A stretch of 58,139 nt of DNA from Agathobacter sp. (GCA_017623935.1 JAGAOC010000069.1:1-58139); one strand, 5' to 3'. Positions 7,657-16,979 are shown, numbered from the stretch's first letter. Translations and numbers: made by a program. The notes: a model not told the origin generated them from the letters alone.

Positions 7657-8270
7657 TGGCAGGTGCTAATGTTTATTGGCTCTTATACATTTCTAACGGG
7701 ATTTGTGGACGCAGTATTTCTTCAAAATATCACCGCGTTTTCAGAATATGTATGGAAGGGAACCTAGGCACTTATCTTACCAAACCAATGAATCCCTTAT
7801 TTATGATAACCACCCGAAAATTCGATCTGGGACTTGGTGTTCCAAACTTTATCGGCGGATCCGTAATGATCCTTTTGGCTTGGTCAAAATGTAATATTCC
7901 AGTGACTTTTTCCAACATTGCAGGATTCATCTTTTTCACCTTGATAGGCTGCCTATTATCTTATCCAATTATGTTTATTCCAACCATGCTGTCTTTCTGG
8001 CTGGTAAAAATGGATGCCCTGTCAGAGATAACCTGGGCAATCTGGGATATCAATAAAATGCCTATGATGATCTATACCCATCCGATCCGGATATTTGGAA
8101 CATTTATTCTTCCCATCTTTACAGTAACTCATTGTGCCCCTATGTGGGTTATGGGAATCCTGCCAGTGTCACATATGATATACGCCATACTAGCAATCCC
8201 TTTATTTTACGGAATATTATTCCTTATGTGGAAAAAAGCTTTGAAACATTATTCAGGGGCAAGCTGTTAA
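7657..8270 (+). pseudogene. Second ABC-2 permease, 5' end deleted and frameshifted
   Basis: Directly after the TAA of the first permease the same frame reads WQVLMFIGSYTFLTGFVDAV and on to SEYVWKGT, then hits TAG at about 7768. From there the homology moves to another frame (EGNLGTYLTKPMNPLF) and continues to 8270 through about four hydrophobic segments. So the first 60 or so residues are absent and a one-base-type frameshift lies around 7755-7765. Downstream of the shift the frame is open to an ordinary C-terminus. Sequencing error could explain the shift but not the missing 5' part. Confidence 0.8.
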
Positions 8271-8291
8271 GTGCTACAGGCACTTAGCAAC
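8266..8291. repeat. Hairpin at the end of the decayed locus, shares core with 4378-4410
   Basis: GTTAAGTGC and GCACTTAGCAAC form a stem across the stop codon region. The 12-base core GCACTTAGCAAC is identical to that in the spacer at 4399-4410. Confidence 0.6.
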
Positions 8292-8303
8292 TCGCCCCCA
8301 ATA

Positions 8304-9887
8304 TTATAACTCCTGCAGATTCACTGCATTATTTTTCTTATATAGAAGACCGGTCACACAAACAACTGCAACGCAGATCACTGCTTTCAAAAGCCCCGCA
8401 TATGCTTCCTGTGCTACCAGAACTGGCACCATGCAGATCAGTATGATCACCAATCCTCCCAGTCCACCGATCATAGCAGAGGCGCTCTGCTTTACAATTA
8501 CTACTTCATTTTCCCAATCAAAGACTGGCATTTTCAGGTTCACGGTAATTCCAAATATGCAAGAAAACAGGATCATGATAACCGGAACCACAAGTTGCCA
8601 CAGAAGCTCTATCAGATCAGGCTTTAAGGCAATTGTAAGCAACACTTCCGCTACCAGATAAAACGGAAGGAACAGACTTAAGTTGAGCAGGATTTTGCTA
8701 TCCAAGAGATCCTTTGTCTTAACAGGAAGACTTTTTACAATCCACCATTCTTTTCCTTCCATGGAAATAGAAGTACAGGTTGTGGTCATAATAGAAAAGA
8801 TTCCTGCCAGAAGAAATGGAATCACACCCTTAATATTAAGTGGGATTCCCAGCCCTTGCTGGATCTGATCCACACCTACTCCCAGAACTGCTGCCGCAAA
8901 TATAACCGCCATAATTGGTCCAATAATGGTATTCGTCACATAAATGCTGGATGAAAAATAGCGTTTGAATTCTCGCTTGTATAAGGCACTTAATACCGAC
9001 TCTTTTTTCAAAGATTCCATTTGATAATCATGCTTTGCACTGGTGCTATATAAGCCCCTGCAGATTCCATGAAAATTCATCGATATGATCGCCATTGCAA
9101 CAAGGAATACAAGTACGCCACCGACTACGCATAAAAGACAAGTTACAAAATTTCCCTCTAACATTGCATTTCCCATCCAGATTGCCGGCGGATAAATACT
9201 TTTGATCAGGGTAAGTACCACATCCGAAAGGCTTTGCAGCATCTCCACTGAGAAATCATCTTCTATCATCTTCATCTGAGACGTTCCCAACATGATTCCT
9301 CCAAATAGCAGAAGAGATAAGACAACACTTACCAGATTTTTATGCTTCATTCTAGAAGCGATCGCTGTGATCAAAGCCCCTAAAAAAGTCGCAATAGTAA
9401 TCGGAATAAGAGGAACAAATACTGTCACGATAAATCCAATCAGATAAAAAGAAATCCCAGGTCTGATCATCACACCATACACTAAAATTCCCGGCAGCAT
9501 GATCCCACAAACCAGTAAAAGATTCTCCACATACATCCGAACAAACCGGCTGATCACGATAGCAGTCTGAGATACTGGAAGAGAACATAGGATATCATAG
9601 GATTCTCTTTGAAAGATCACATTTCCAGCCTTAAAGATACCAAAAAACAAAATTAACAAACTGGATATCATAACCAAATATGCAGGCACCATTTCTGCTA
9701 ATCCAAGAGCAATATATCCGTAAGCAGCCGCTCCCATATAAAAACAGATCATAACAGCTAAAACAGCATATACAACTGCTAATGCAAGTTTTCGTTTCTT
9801 TACCTTTTTATCTGTTGTGTGGCGAATAACATTGATCCCGTAGAGATTTTTCAGTTGAAGTTTGACCAGATTACTAATTTGCTTCAT
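8304..9887 (-). CDS. ABC-2 type exporter permease, large form
   Basis: About 527 residues from the ATG at 9887, chosen because GGAGGTGG lies eight bases upstream; this start overlaps the end of the ATPase gene by 14 bp. It has roughly twelve hydrophobic segments and no ATPase motif, as in the large two-part permeases encoded with BcrA/EcsA-like ATPases in Firmicutes. The substrate is unknown: peptides, lantibiotics or lipids are all possible for this type. It is the last gene of a two-gene unit and lies convergent to the decayed exporter. Confidence 0.85.
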   Translation of the reverse strand: MKQISNLVKLQLKNLYGINVIRHTTDKKVKKRKLALAVVYAVLAVMICFYMGAAAYGYIALGLAEMVPAYLVMISSLLILFFGIFKAGNVIFQRESYDILCSLPVSQTAIVISRFVRMYVENLLLVCGIMLPGILVYGVMIRPGISFYLIGFIVTVFVPLIPITIATFLGALITAIASRMKHKNLVSVVLSLLLFGGIMLGTSQMKMIEDDFSVEMLQSLSDVVLTLIKSIYPPAIWMGNAMLEGNFVTCLLCVVGGVLVFLVAMAIISMNFHGICRGLYSTSAKHDYQMESLKKESVLSALYKREFKRYFSSSIYVTNTIIGPIMAVIFAAAVLGVGVDQIQQGLGIPLNIKGVIPFLLAGIFSIMTTTCTSISMEGKEWWIVKSLPVKTKDLLDSKILLNLSLFLPFYLVAEVLLTIALKPDLIELLWQLVVPVIMILFSCIFGITVNLKMPVFDWENEVVIVKQSASAMIGGLGGLVIILICMVPVLVAQEAYAGLLKAVICVAVVCVTGLLYKKNNAVNLQEL

Positions 9888-10596
9888 CACAAGCCACCTC
9901 CATAAAAATGGATTCCAGGGATTCACCCTGCTTTACAACTTCATCCATTTTTCCTGCGCGGATCAACACTCCATCTTTAATGATCGCAACCTTGTTACAT
10001 AATTTTTCTGCCACATCCAGAACATGGGTAGAAAAGAAAATCGCTCCACCGGCTTCACAAAGTTCCCTCATCATATTTTTTAAAACTACTGTAGCCTTTG
10101 GATCCAGCCCCACAAAAGGCTCATCTAAGATCAACAATTTTGGCTCATGAACGAATGCAGAGATGATCGCTAATTTCTGCTTCATTCCATGGGAATAAGA
10201 AGAGATCAGATCTCCAAGAGACGCTGTGATCCCGAATGCATCTGCATATTTTTCAATGCGTCTTTCTCTATCCGCCACAGGCACTTCAAAAATATCTGCT
10301 ATAAAATTCAGATACTGAATTCCCGTCAGATACTCATACAGATCCGGGTTGTCTGGAATATAAGCAAATTGCTGCTTACAAAGCAATGGATCCTCTTTTA
10401 TGGAGACTCCATTGATCAAAATCTCTCCCTCATCAAATCCATGAATTCCAACTACGCATTTTAATGTAGTTGTTTTTCCTGCCCCATTATGACCAATGAA
10501 AGCATAAATATCACCTGCTTCAATGGTCAGGTTAATATCTGTAACGCCTTTATTACTTCCCTTATAATGTTTGGATAAATTTTTTATTGTCAGCAT
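9874..10596 (-). CDS. ABC transporter ATP-binding protein
   Basis: A 240-residue nucleotide-binding protein with Walker A GHNGAGKTT (about residues 34-42), Q-loop IPDNPDLYEYLTG, signature SYSHGMKQK (degenerate, SHGMK in place of SGGQ, common in this type), Walker B LLILDEPFVGLD and the switch His in FFSTHVLD. The frame is open to 10734, but AGAGGGG seven bases before the ATG at 10596 sets the start. It energises the permease encoded downstream. It is 130 bp after proS; a separate promoter is possible. The spacer holds no gene that I can see. Confidence 0.92.
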   Translation of the reverse strand: MLTIKNLSKHYKGSNKGVTDINLTIEAGDIYAFIGHNGAGKTTTLKCVVGIHGFDEGEILINGVSIKEDPLLCKQQFAYIPDNPDLYEYLTGIQYLNFIADIFEVPVADRERRIEKYADAFGITASLGDLISSYSHGMKQKLAIISAFVHEPKLLILDEPFVGLDPKATVVLKNMMRELCEAGGAIFFSTHVLDVAEKLCNKVAIIKDGVLIRAGKMDEVVKQGESLESIFMEVACDEAN

Positions 10597-10726
10597 TTTA
10601 ATCCCCTCTTTTTCATACGGTTTTCTGATATATTCAGTATAATAAATAGATCGATCACTTGACAATGGACTAAAAGATGACTGGGGCGAAGAAAAATCAA
10701 CCCACGCGATACTTTTTATGCGAATA

Positions 10727-12457
10727 CTATACATTCAAAATGTCTGAATACATTTTTTCCTTTAAGTTCAAGATATAATCTAAAGCACTTGCCACTTCCA
10801 CACGATCACTTACAGATTTATCTCTCGTAGATATTTCAACGCTATTTTCTTTCAGATTTCTTGGGCTTACTATGATACGGATTGGAACTCCTAACAGGTC
10901 TGCGTCTGCAAACATCTGACCAGCTCGTACTCCATCCCTATCATCATAGATTACCTCTACATTATGTTTCTTTAATTCTTCATATAGATCATCTGCTACT
11001 TTTTTGGACTGCTCATCATCTGGACGGATACAGCATAAATGAACTTCCCAAGGCGCAATAGAAATAGGCCAGATTGGACCATATTCATCATGTTTTGCTT
11101 CACATACAGAAGCCGCAAGACGTCCGATTCCAATTCCATAACATCCCATAATTGGATTGTGGGTTGCACCATCTTTATCTACATATTGCATATTCATGCT
11201 CTTTGTATATTTGGTTCCAAGCTGGAAAATATTTCCTACTTCAATTCCTCTTTTTATGGTTAAAGCTGGTTTTCCACAGCATGGGCAGATACCGCCATCT
11301 TTTACCTTAGCAATATCCACATAGGTTACATTTTCCAGGTCTCTTTCTAAGTTCAAGCCCACATAATGGAAGCCCTCTTTATTTGCACCTGCCACCATGC
11401 TATCAATTCCTTTTAAGGAATTATCGCAATAGAAACTTACCTGATCTGAAATGCCATAAGGTCCGATATATCCTGCCACCAATGGCGAATCTGCTGTGAT
11501 TTCAGCCGGATGGATCTCTTCTCCTACCAAGTTTCTAAGTTTTGTTTCGTTTACTTCATAATCACCTCTTACAAAAGCCACCACAAATGCATCATCTGCA
11601 TTTTTCTGATAGACAACTGCTTTACAAGAAGATTCCACATCACTCTTTAAAAAGCTGCATACATCTTCAATGGTCTTGCAGTCCGGTGTTTCGATACACT
11701 CAAGAGCTGCCAGGTTATTAGAAGAAATATTTTCAACGATATTTTCAGCTGCTTCCATATTTGCCCGATAATCACACTCTGAGCATAATACGATAGAATC
11801 CTCTCCCACTTCGTTTAAGAGCATATATTCATGAGAGATATTTCCGCCCATCATTCCGGAATCAGATGCAACGGTTACCACTTCAGGGATTCCTACTCTC
11901 TGGAAAATTCGATTGTAAGCATCGTAACATTTTGCGTAATACTGCTCTAAATCTTCCTGGGAGGTATGGAAAGAATAAGCGTCCTTCATGGTAAACTCAC
12001 GAACACGGATCATACCTGCTCTTGGACGAGCTTCATCTCTGAACTTTCTCTGAATCTGATAGATCATAAATGGGTACTGCTGATAAGACTGTCCATATTC
12101 TCTTACCAGATGAACGGCTGCTTCTTCATGGGTCATTCCTAACACCATTTTAGATTTACTTCTATCTTGAAAACGAACTAATTCATTTCCAATGCTGTCA
12201 TATCGCCCTGACTCCTGCCAAAGTTCCGCTGGCATAACTACTGGAAATAATACTTCCTGTCCGTCAATTCGATTCATTTCTTCTCGAATGATATTTTCTA
12301 TCTTTGCTGTGATCCTATGCAGCACCGGATACTCAGAAAAAATACCATTGCCAACATATTTCATATAACCGCCTCGCACCATTAATGCATGACTGTCGAT
12401 AACGCAATCTGCTGGTCTTTCTTTAAATCTTAATCCTACTAAATTTTTGAGTTTCAT
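10727..12457 (-). CDS. proS: Prolyl-tRNA synthetase, bacterial type
   Basis: 576 residues, a class II synthetase that charges tRNA-Pro. Motif 2 (FRDEARPRAGMIRVREF) and motif 3 (GCYGIGIGRLAA) are present. The stretch between them (about residues 220-400) has the size and place of the INS editing domain of bacterial-type ProRS, which removes mischarged Ala. The C-terminal anticodon-binding domain (VEVIYDDRDGVRAGQMF) ends the protein. GGAGAA precedes the ATG. The gene is controlled by the T-box leader upstream (12712-12974), whose specifier codon reads CCA. A palindromic repeat element is wedged between the leader terminator and the start codon. Confidence 0.96.
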   Translation of the reverse strand: MKLKNLVGLRFKERPADCVIDSHALMVRGGYMKYVGNGIFSEYPVLHRITAKIENIIREEMNRIDGQEVLFPVVMPAELWQESGRYDSIGNELVRFQDRSKSKMVLGMTHEEAAVHLVREYGQSYQQYPFMIYQIQRKFRDEARPRAGMIRVREFTMKDAYSFHTSQEDLEQYYAKCYDAYNRIFQRVGIPEVVTVASDSGMMGGNISHEYMLLNEVGEDSIVLCSECDYRANMEAAENIVENISSNNLAALECIETPDCKTIEDVCSFLKSDVESSCKAVVYQKNADDAFVVAFVRGDYEVNETKLRNLVGEEIHPAEITADSPLVAGYIGPYGISDQVSFYCDNSLKGIDSMVAGANKEGFHYVGLNLERDLENVTYVDIAKVKDGGICPCCGKPALTIKRGIEVGNIFQLGTKYTKSMNMQYVDKDGATHNPIMGCYGIGIGRLAASVCEAKHDEYGPIWPISIAPWEVHLCCIRPDDEQSKKVADDLYEELKKHNVEVIYDDRDGVRAGQMFADADLLGVPIRIIVSPRNLKENSVEISTRDKSVSDRVEVASALDYILNLKEKMYSDILNV

Positions 12458-12524
12458 TGAGTTCTCCTTTCGCTTAAATAAACCTATTCTTTACGCGAGT
12501 TACAAGCCATTGACAGGTCGTGCC

Positions 12525-12660
12525 TTTCGCCTACTAAAAAATTTCAAGAGAATTTCTTAGTAAATAAAAAAGATTGCGCTCCGCGCAATCTTCGCGCGCG
12601 AGCGGTATTGCGAAGCAATAAACTTCTTCTCCGCGAGCTGCGCATTATTTGCACGTAGTG
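12525..12660. repeat. Modular palindromic repeat element, copy B
   Basis: Contains the TACTAA...TTAGTAAA palindrome (about 12531-12564), the GATTGCGC/GCGCAATC palindrome (12571-12590), the CGCG-flanked TATTGC/GCAATA module (12592-12635) and a GCACgtaGTGC palindrome (about 12650-12662). The modules are those of copies A and D, but the order of the TTTACTAG module differs. It lies between the proS T-box terminator and the proS start codon. Confidence 0.8.
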
Positions 12661-12666
12661 CATTTT

Positions 12667-12712
12667 TATGATATAGGAAATAGTCCAAAATGGACTACTT
12701 TCCTATATCATA
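12667..12712. repeat. Long hairpin directly after the proS leader terminator
   Basis: Thirteen-base arms ATGATATAGGAAA and TTTCCTATATCAT (12668-12680, 12699-12711) with an inner AGTCC/GGACT stem. In the proS message it follows the terminator T tract at once. It is not part of the canonical T-box. Confidence 0.75.
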
Positions 12713-12747
12713 AAAAACGTCCTAAGTATACTTAAATACTTAGGACG
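12712..12747 (-). terminator. T-box attenuator terminator of proS
   Basis: A stem formed by CGTCCTAAGTAT and ATACTTAGGACG (12718-12747) with a six-base loop, followed by TTTTTT on the minus strand (12712-12717). Confidence 0.9.
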
Positions 12748-12974
12748 AATTAAATCCGCGTTACCACCTAAATTCAGATTCTTATCTGCACTCATTGCAA
12801 GCTATCACTCACATGTCTCTGATAACGGTGACCTCCGGCAGAAGTTTCCGATCACTGATCAGCTTTCTCTCCTGCTGCTCCTAGACTGGTTCAATATCCG
12901 AAATTCCAAAAGTCTCGCACCAACCGACTCTTCTCTGATGGTTCAAAATATCTACTATTTCTAATCAAAGCATT
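12712..12974 (-). promoter_or_regulatory. T-box riboswitch leader of proS, specifier CCA (Pro)
   Basis: On the minus strand the leader has a stem I with the GAACC region, an antiterminator with the T-box core AGGTGGTAACGCGG (12756-12769) and a terminator. The specifier can be read as GAA-CCA-G, with CCA at 12888-12890, a proline codon, matching the gene it precedes. The same GAA-codon-purine arrangement is seen in the tyrS leader of this window. Uncharged tRNA-Pro should stabilise the antiterminator and allow proS transcription. Confidence 0.9.
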
Positions 12975-12980
12975 TGCATC

Positions 12981-13009
12981 AGTTTAGCACAAATTATTTT
13001 TATTGTCTA
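12981..13009 (-). promoter_or_regulatory. Promoter of the proS leader
   Basis: TAGACA (13004-13009) and TAAACT (12981-12986) with a 17-base spacer on the minus strand. It places the transcript start near 12974, at the beginning of the T-box leader. Confidence 0.6.
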
Positions 13010-13028
13010 GGCTAAATCTCCGCCTGCT

Positions 13029-16004
13029 TTATGCTTTTCGCACCATGACGCCGTTTTTCACATACCAACGGGCTCCGCCGTATGTAGTATATCCAGTGTA
13101 CTTCCAATTCAGCACACCTTTCTGCACATAATACCAGCTTCCGTTGTATTTACATAATCCGGTATATTTCCAATTCAGGACACCTTTTTGCACATAGTAC
13201 CAGCTTCCATTGTACTTACACAAACCGGTATACTTCCAGTTTAATACTCCATTTTGCACATAAAACCAACTTCCGTTATATTTACATAAACCGGTGTATT
13301 TCCAGTTCAGTACTCCATTCTGCACATAAAACCAGCTTCCATTGTATTTACACAGTCCGGTATATTTCCAATTCAACATACCATTCTGCACATAAAACCA
13401 ACTTCCATTATATTTGCACAATCCGGTATAACTGAAATCTAAAGTTCCTCCATCTATATACCACCAATTTCCGTTGTACTTACAAAGTCCGGTATAGTAG
13501 CTTATATATCCATTCTGATAATAGTGCCATGTTCCGTTATTCTCTTTGAATAGTCCGTTCTTCTTCGTCACACGGATCCCACAAGTTGCAACTACGCCGC
13601 TTCCATCTGCCGCCGTAGCCTTGATCGTCGTTGTACCCTCTGATTGCGCGGTAACGAGACCGGTATTATCTACCCATGCAACTGAATGGTCAGAGGAAGT
13701 CCATACTAACCCCTGATCTTCTGCATTTGATGGATATACAGTTGCACTTAACTGTAATTGTTCAAAAACAAACACTTCTGCAGAAGATTTATTCAAAGTG
13801 ATCTTTGTTACTCGAATCGTTTCTTTTACCGTCACTGTCATAGATTCTTTTTTCCCACCACAGGTTGCGGTGATCACGGCTTCTCCTTTTCCAGTGGCAG
13901 TTATCTTTCCATTGCTGTCTACCGTTGCTACAGAGGCATTACTTGTCGACCAGCTTATCTGGTAGTTTGCCCAGGTGCTGTCATATAGATTTCTATATAA
14001 GTATGTTTGATATGTTTCTCCTTTTTCCAAAGCCACTCTCTTATCGGATAAACGGATCGGATTTACTTTACTTAAAGGTAATGTGGTTATGCCGTCTTCT
14101 GCTAAAAGGGATTCTGCAGCACTTCCTTCCGGTGCATAATAAGTTGCATTTGTAGCAATACCGGTCAGCCCGCAGATATTGGTATCTTCTCCGAGGATAA
14201 TGATCTCACTTAAATTTGTGCAATTCTCAAACGCGAAGCCAGCTACCCATTCAACATTTTCCGGTATATAGATTCTTTTTAAAGCCGTACAATAATTAAA
14301 TGCATTGTCACCAATATCACAAGCGGATCCTGTTGGGAGGATCACTTCTTCCAAACTAGAACAATCCTGAAAAACCCGCTGTTCAAGATAAACTAAGTTT
14401 GCCGGCATTTTTACGCGAACAAGGGATGAACAGCATGCAAATGCAAATGATCGTATACTTTCTACAGAATCCGGGATCTCAAGAGATGTCAGCTTGGTAC
14501 AATCTAAAAATGCATCCACTCCAATCTCTGTTACTGTAGAAGGAATCTCCACACTGCTCCTTCCTGCTGGGACCATATAGAGGGTTGTTCCGTCGAGACT
14601 ATATATGATTCCATCCACACTCTTATAGACAGTATTTCCTTCTTTTACGGTATATCGTTCTAAGGTTCGTATCCTAAGAAAGCCCGAAAAAGCACTTGGG
14701 TCAATATACGTAACGCTGGCAGGAAATACTACCTCTTTTAACCCTGAAGGGCTTCCTCCCATATCTTCAATCTGAGTTACCTTATATCCATCTAAAGTGT
14801 CTGGAATCGTTAAAACCTCCGGGACATTTTCACTATCCCAGTTATACCATGTGATCTTTGCGGTTTTGTCCTCTAATAACTGATATTCATATTTACCGCA
14901 GGTATAGGTTGTATCATCGGGATACCAGTATTCACTTTCTTTTACAAAGGAATCCACATCCACATAATAAGAAGCTCCAGATTTATAAGTAGAAAATGAT
15001 CCGTCTTCTTCTCCTATGGCGTTGCCTTCTGCATCCAGCAGCTGCGCCTGATAATTTCCAATTACTTCTCCTGTAAATTCCAAAGCTTTAAACAGCACTA
15101 TTTCTTCTACAACATCTCCTATGGCAGATCCATCCGGTATATTATAACCCATGTTTTCCCTTATCTCTGAAACATTGGTAAGAGCTCCTCCGAAAGTAAT
15201 ACCTATATATTTCATTCTATCAACACTGCCAGTTCTCTGTATGTACAGCCTCAGATGATCCGTTGTCTCGGAAACTAATTCTCCAATATAAAGCTCCGTA
15301 TCTGCATCTACAGAAAGATTAACATTAGAATAGATTCCTTGATAGGTAAGTTTTCCAATATGAACAGTCTGACTGTCTGTTCCACCTTTCCAGGTCTCAC
15401 CTATGAAAAGAGAATTTCCTCCAACTAAAATAACCTCATTTATATGATAGGTTTGGTCAATACCGGATAATTCCACAAATCCATCTGTAACTAATAAAGT
15501 ATCAATATCCAGACTTCCATCAAAAAAAACAGACATAGAGGATCCCACACATTTTTCCACCACGGATCCTGTATCTCCTATGACATTTCCGGATCGAATC
15601 TGAACATTATTCTTTAATACCAGCTTATTACTTTGAATATCAATCTCTGAACTATAAACATTAGGTCCATCCAGAATCAGATCACTATTTATAGTCTGCT
15701 TACCATAAGCATACAATCCAAAGATTCCATTTTCGCTTTTTATTTCTAGGCTCTTTACCTTAGGCCAGCTGTAATCTTCATCTACAAGGCACGCTGTAAT
15801 ATCCGAATCCATAATTACCAGATATTCTCCATCTTCCTCCGTCATTTGGGCAAATGCAGACATCATGTCACTATACCAACCTACCAGCTCGTCTCCTTCG
15901 TACAGTGCAAATGGCGTTGCTGCATAAGACTGATCCGGCCGGATCAAGATACAGCCTACAAACAGTACTAGCATCATTAGTGCTTTTCTTAGATTTTTAC
16001 TCAT
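13029..16004 (-). CDS. Secreted BspA-like surface protein with Ig-like domains and cell-wall binding repeats
   Basis: About 991 residues. A signal peptide (KNLRKALMMLVLFVGCILI, cleaved near SYAA) leads into a repeat-rich N-terminal region of about 330 residues with beta-helix-like texture. Next come LRR_5/BspA-type leucine-rich repeats (units like LTSLEIPDSVESI and LKRIYIPENVEWV), two Big_2 Ig-like domains (ISWSTSNASVATV, LVWTSSDHSVAWV) and a C-terminal array of 22-residue aromatic repeats (YTGLCKYNGSW-YVQ-G-LNWK) of the choline-binding/cell-wall binding type. This architecture fits an adhesin held non-covalently on the envelope. GGGGA before the ATG at 16004 sets the start. No LPXTG motif. 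It is monocistronic, and a proS promoter begins just after its stop. Confidence 0.88.
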   Translation of the reverse strand: MSKNLRKALMMLVLFVGCILIRPDQSYAATPFALYEGDELVGWYSDMMSAFAQMTEEDGEYLVIMDSDITACLVDEDYSWPKVKSLEIKSENGIFGLYAYGKQTINSDLILDGPNVYSSEIDIQSNKLVLKNNVQIRSGNVIGDTGSVVEKCVGSSMSVFFDGSLDIDTLLVTDGFVELSGIDQTYHINEVILVGGNSLFIGETWKGGTDSQTVHIGKLTYQGIYSNVNLSVDADTELYIGELVSETTDHLRLYIQRTGSVDRMKYIGITFGGALTNVSEIRENMGYNIPDGSAIGDVVEEIVLFKALEFTGEVIGNYQAQLLDAEGNAIGEEDGSFSTYKSGASYYVDVDSFVKESEYWYPDDTTYTCGKYEYQLLEDKTAKITWYNWDSENVPEVLTIPDTLDGYKVTQIEDMGGSPSGLKEVVFPASVTYIDPSAFSGFLRIRTLERYTVKEGNTVYKSVDGIIYSLDGTTLYMVPAGRSSVEIPSTVTEIGVDAFLDCTKLTSLEIPDSVESIRSFAFACCSSLVRVKMPANLVYLEQRVFQDCSSLEEVILPTGSACDIGDNAFNYCTALKRIYIPENVEWVAGFAFENCTNLSEIIILGEDTNICGLTGIATNATYYAPEGSAAESLLAEDGITTLPLSKVNPIRLSDKRVALEKGETYQTYLYRNLYDSTWANYQISWSTSNASVATVDSNGKITATGKGEAVITATCGGKKESMTVTVKETIRVTKITLNKSSAEVFVFEQLQLSATVYPSNAEDQGLVWTSSDHSVAWVDNTGLVTAQSEGTTTIKATAADGSGVVATCGIRVTKKNGLFKENNGTWHYYQNGYISYYTGLCKYNGNWWYIDGGTLDFSYTGLCKYNGSWFYVQNGMLNWKYTGLCKYNGSWFYVQNGVLNWKYTGLCKYNGSWFYVQNGVLNWKYTGLCKYNGSWYYVQKGVLNWKYTGLCKYNGSWYYVQKGVLNWKYTGYTTYGGARWYVKNGVMVRKA
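13101..13496. repeat. 66-bp tandem repeats encoding cell-wall binding units
   Basis: Six 66-bp units, of which the five at 13101-13430 are nearly identical, and one (13431-13496) is diverged. Each encodes a 22-residue YTGLCKYNGSW-type unit. The near identity at DNA level suggests recent unit duplication or gene conversion. Confidence 0.9.
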
Positions 16005-16112
16005 AGTTTTTCCCCGTATCCAATACATTTATATATTTAATTTACATTAGGATCTGTGCTTCGTCAATGAAAACCCAATCCAATGATTTATTACGGGGCA
16101 ATAATCTAATTT

Positions 16113-16979
16113 TTATGCATGTGCTAAAGAAGGAATTCTAAGCTTCTCTTCTTCCACAACTTTCATGCCTTCACCCTTAATAAAATAGGTGCAATCTTCT
16201 TCATGCCATTCAATGACTTCATAACCTGTAGTTTCTGCCGGTGCGAAGCCCAATGTCACTTCTTTTATGGCAGTTCCAAAGAGCTTGATCACGACCTCCA
16301 GATCTGTGATCGTACTAGAAAATACATTATGGATACAGACATTTTTTTCTTCCACATCTGCAATGATATAAGTGTCTGTATCCTTATGGTAATATACACT
16401 TTCCTGCATAAATCCTGTGATATAAAACATGATAAGATTTCCATTACCCACCATATCACATTTTCCATGAAAAACATTTCGATCCATCCCATCCAATAAC
16501 TTTTTCCATGCATCCGGATTATCCATGATCACCTGTTCTAACTGGTTCTCTCCCTGGTTGGACACTTTCTTAGAATACTGATATTCCTTGGATTTCTGGA
16601 ACCCAAATTTCGGATAATAGTCAAGAACACCATCATTTCCAAACAGATAGATCCCATCTACTTTTCCAGCGTAATCCTGCTCAATCTGTTCCATGATGAT
16701 TCGGCTCAATCCCCGATTCCTATACTGCTCATCCGTCATAACTGTTCCCAACTGGAGAAAATGTTTCACTTCCCCATCCACTAACATATCTGTCTTATTT
16801 ACAGAAACATTTGAAACTACTTTTCCATCGATCACAATAGAATATGGGTTATAATTGTCCCCCCAAAAACCATTCTGATACCAATTCTCAAAATTGAAAC
16901 CAAATGTCTTTTCTACTAATTCATTAAAACTCTTTCTTAAAGAATCGTTATTTCGATAATCTTTCTCAACCTGATACAT
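16113..16979 (-). CDS. GNAT family N-acetyltransferase, two-domain type
   Basis: 288 residues. The N-terminal half has the GNAT fold: LGTVMTDEQYRNRGLSRIIM is motif A with the acetyl-CoA loop (R/Q-x-x-G-x-G/S region YRNRGLS, about residues 84-90), followed by GIYLFGNDGVLDYYPKFGF. The C-terminal half resembles the extra domain of Eis-like acetyltransferases found in Firmicutes. The substrate is unknown; small molecules or aminoglycosides are possible. GAAGGAG upstream of the ATG supports the start. The gene stands alone, in the same direction as the surface protein gene. Confidence 0.85.
   Translation of the reverse strand: MYQVEKDYRNNDSLRKSFNELVEKTFGFNFENWYQNGFWGDNYNPYSIVIDGKVVSNVSVNKTDMLVDGEVKHFLQLGTVMTDEQYRNRGLSRIIMEQIEQDYAGKVDGIYLFGNDGVLDYYPKFGFQKSKEYQYSKKVSNQGENQLEQVIMDNPDAWKKLLDGMDRNVFHGKCDMVGNGNLIMFYITGFMQESVYYHKDTDTYIIADVEEKNVCIHNVFSSTITDLEVVIKLFGTAIKEVTLGFAPAETTGYEVIEWHEEDCTYFIKGEGMKVVEEEKLRIPSLAHA

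Noticed and set aside
4062-8291. Genomic island or prophage at the palindrome-rich and decayed region
   Set aside because: No integrase, transposase, attachment site or phage gene is visible; the sequence is explained by small repeats and gene decay.
10597-10734. Upstream extension of the ABC ATPase frame into the proS end
   Set aside because: The ATG at 10596 has a good ribosome site and the extension has no family resemblance.
13101-13496. Regular 66-bp repeats considered as a CRISPR array
   Set aside because: There are no unique spacers; the units are in frame and encode the 22-residue wall-binding repeats.
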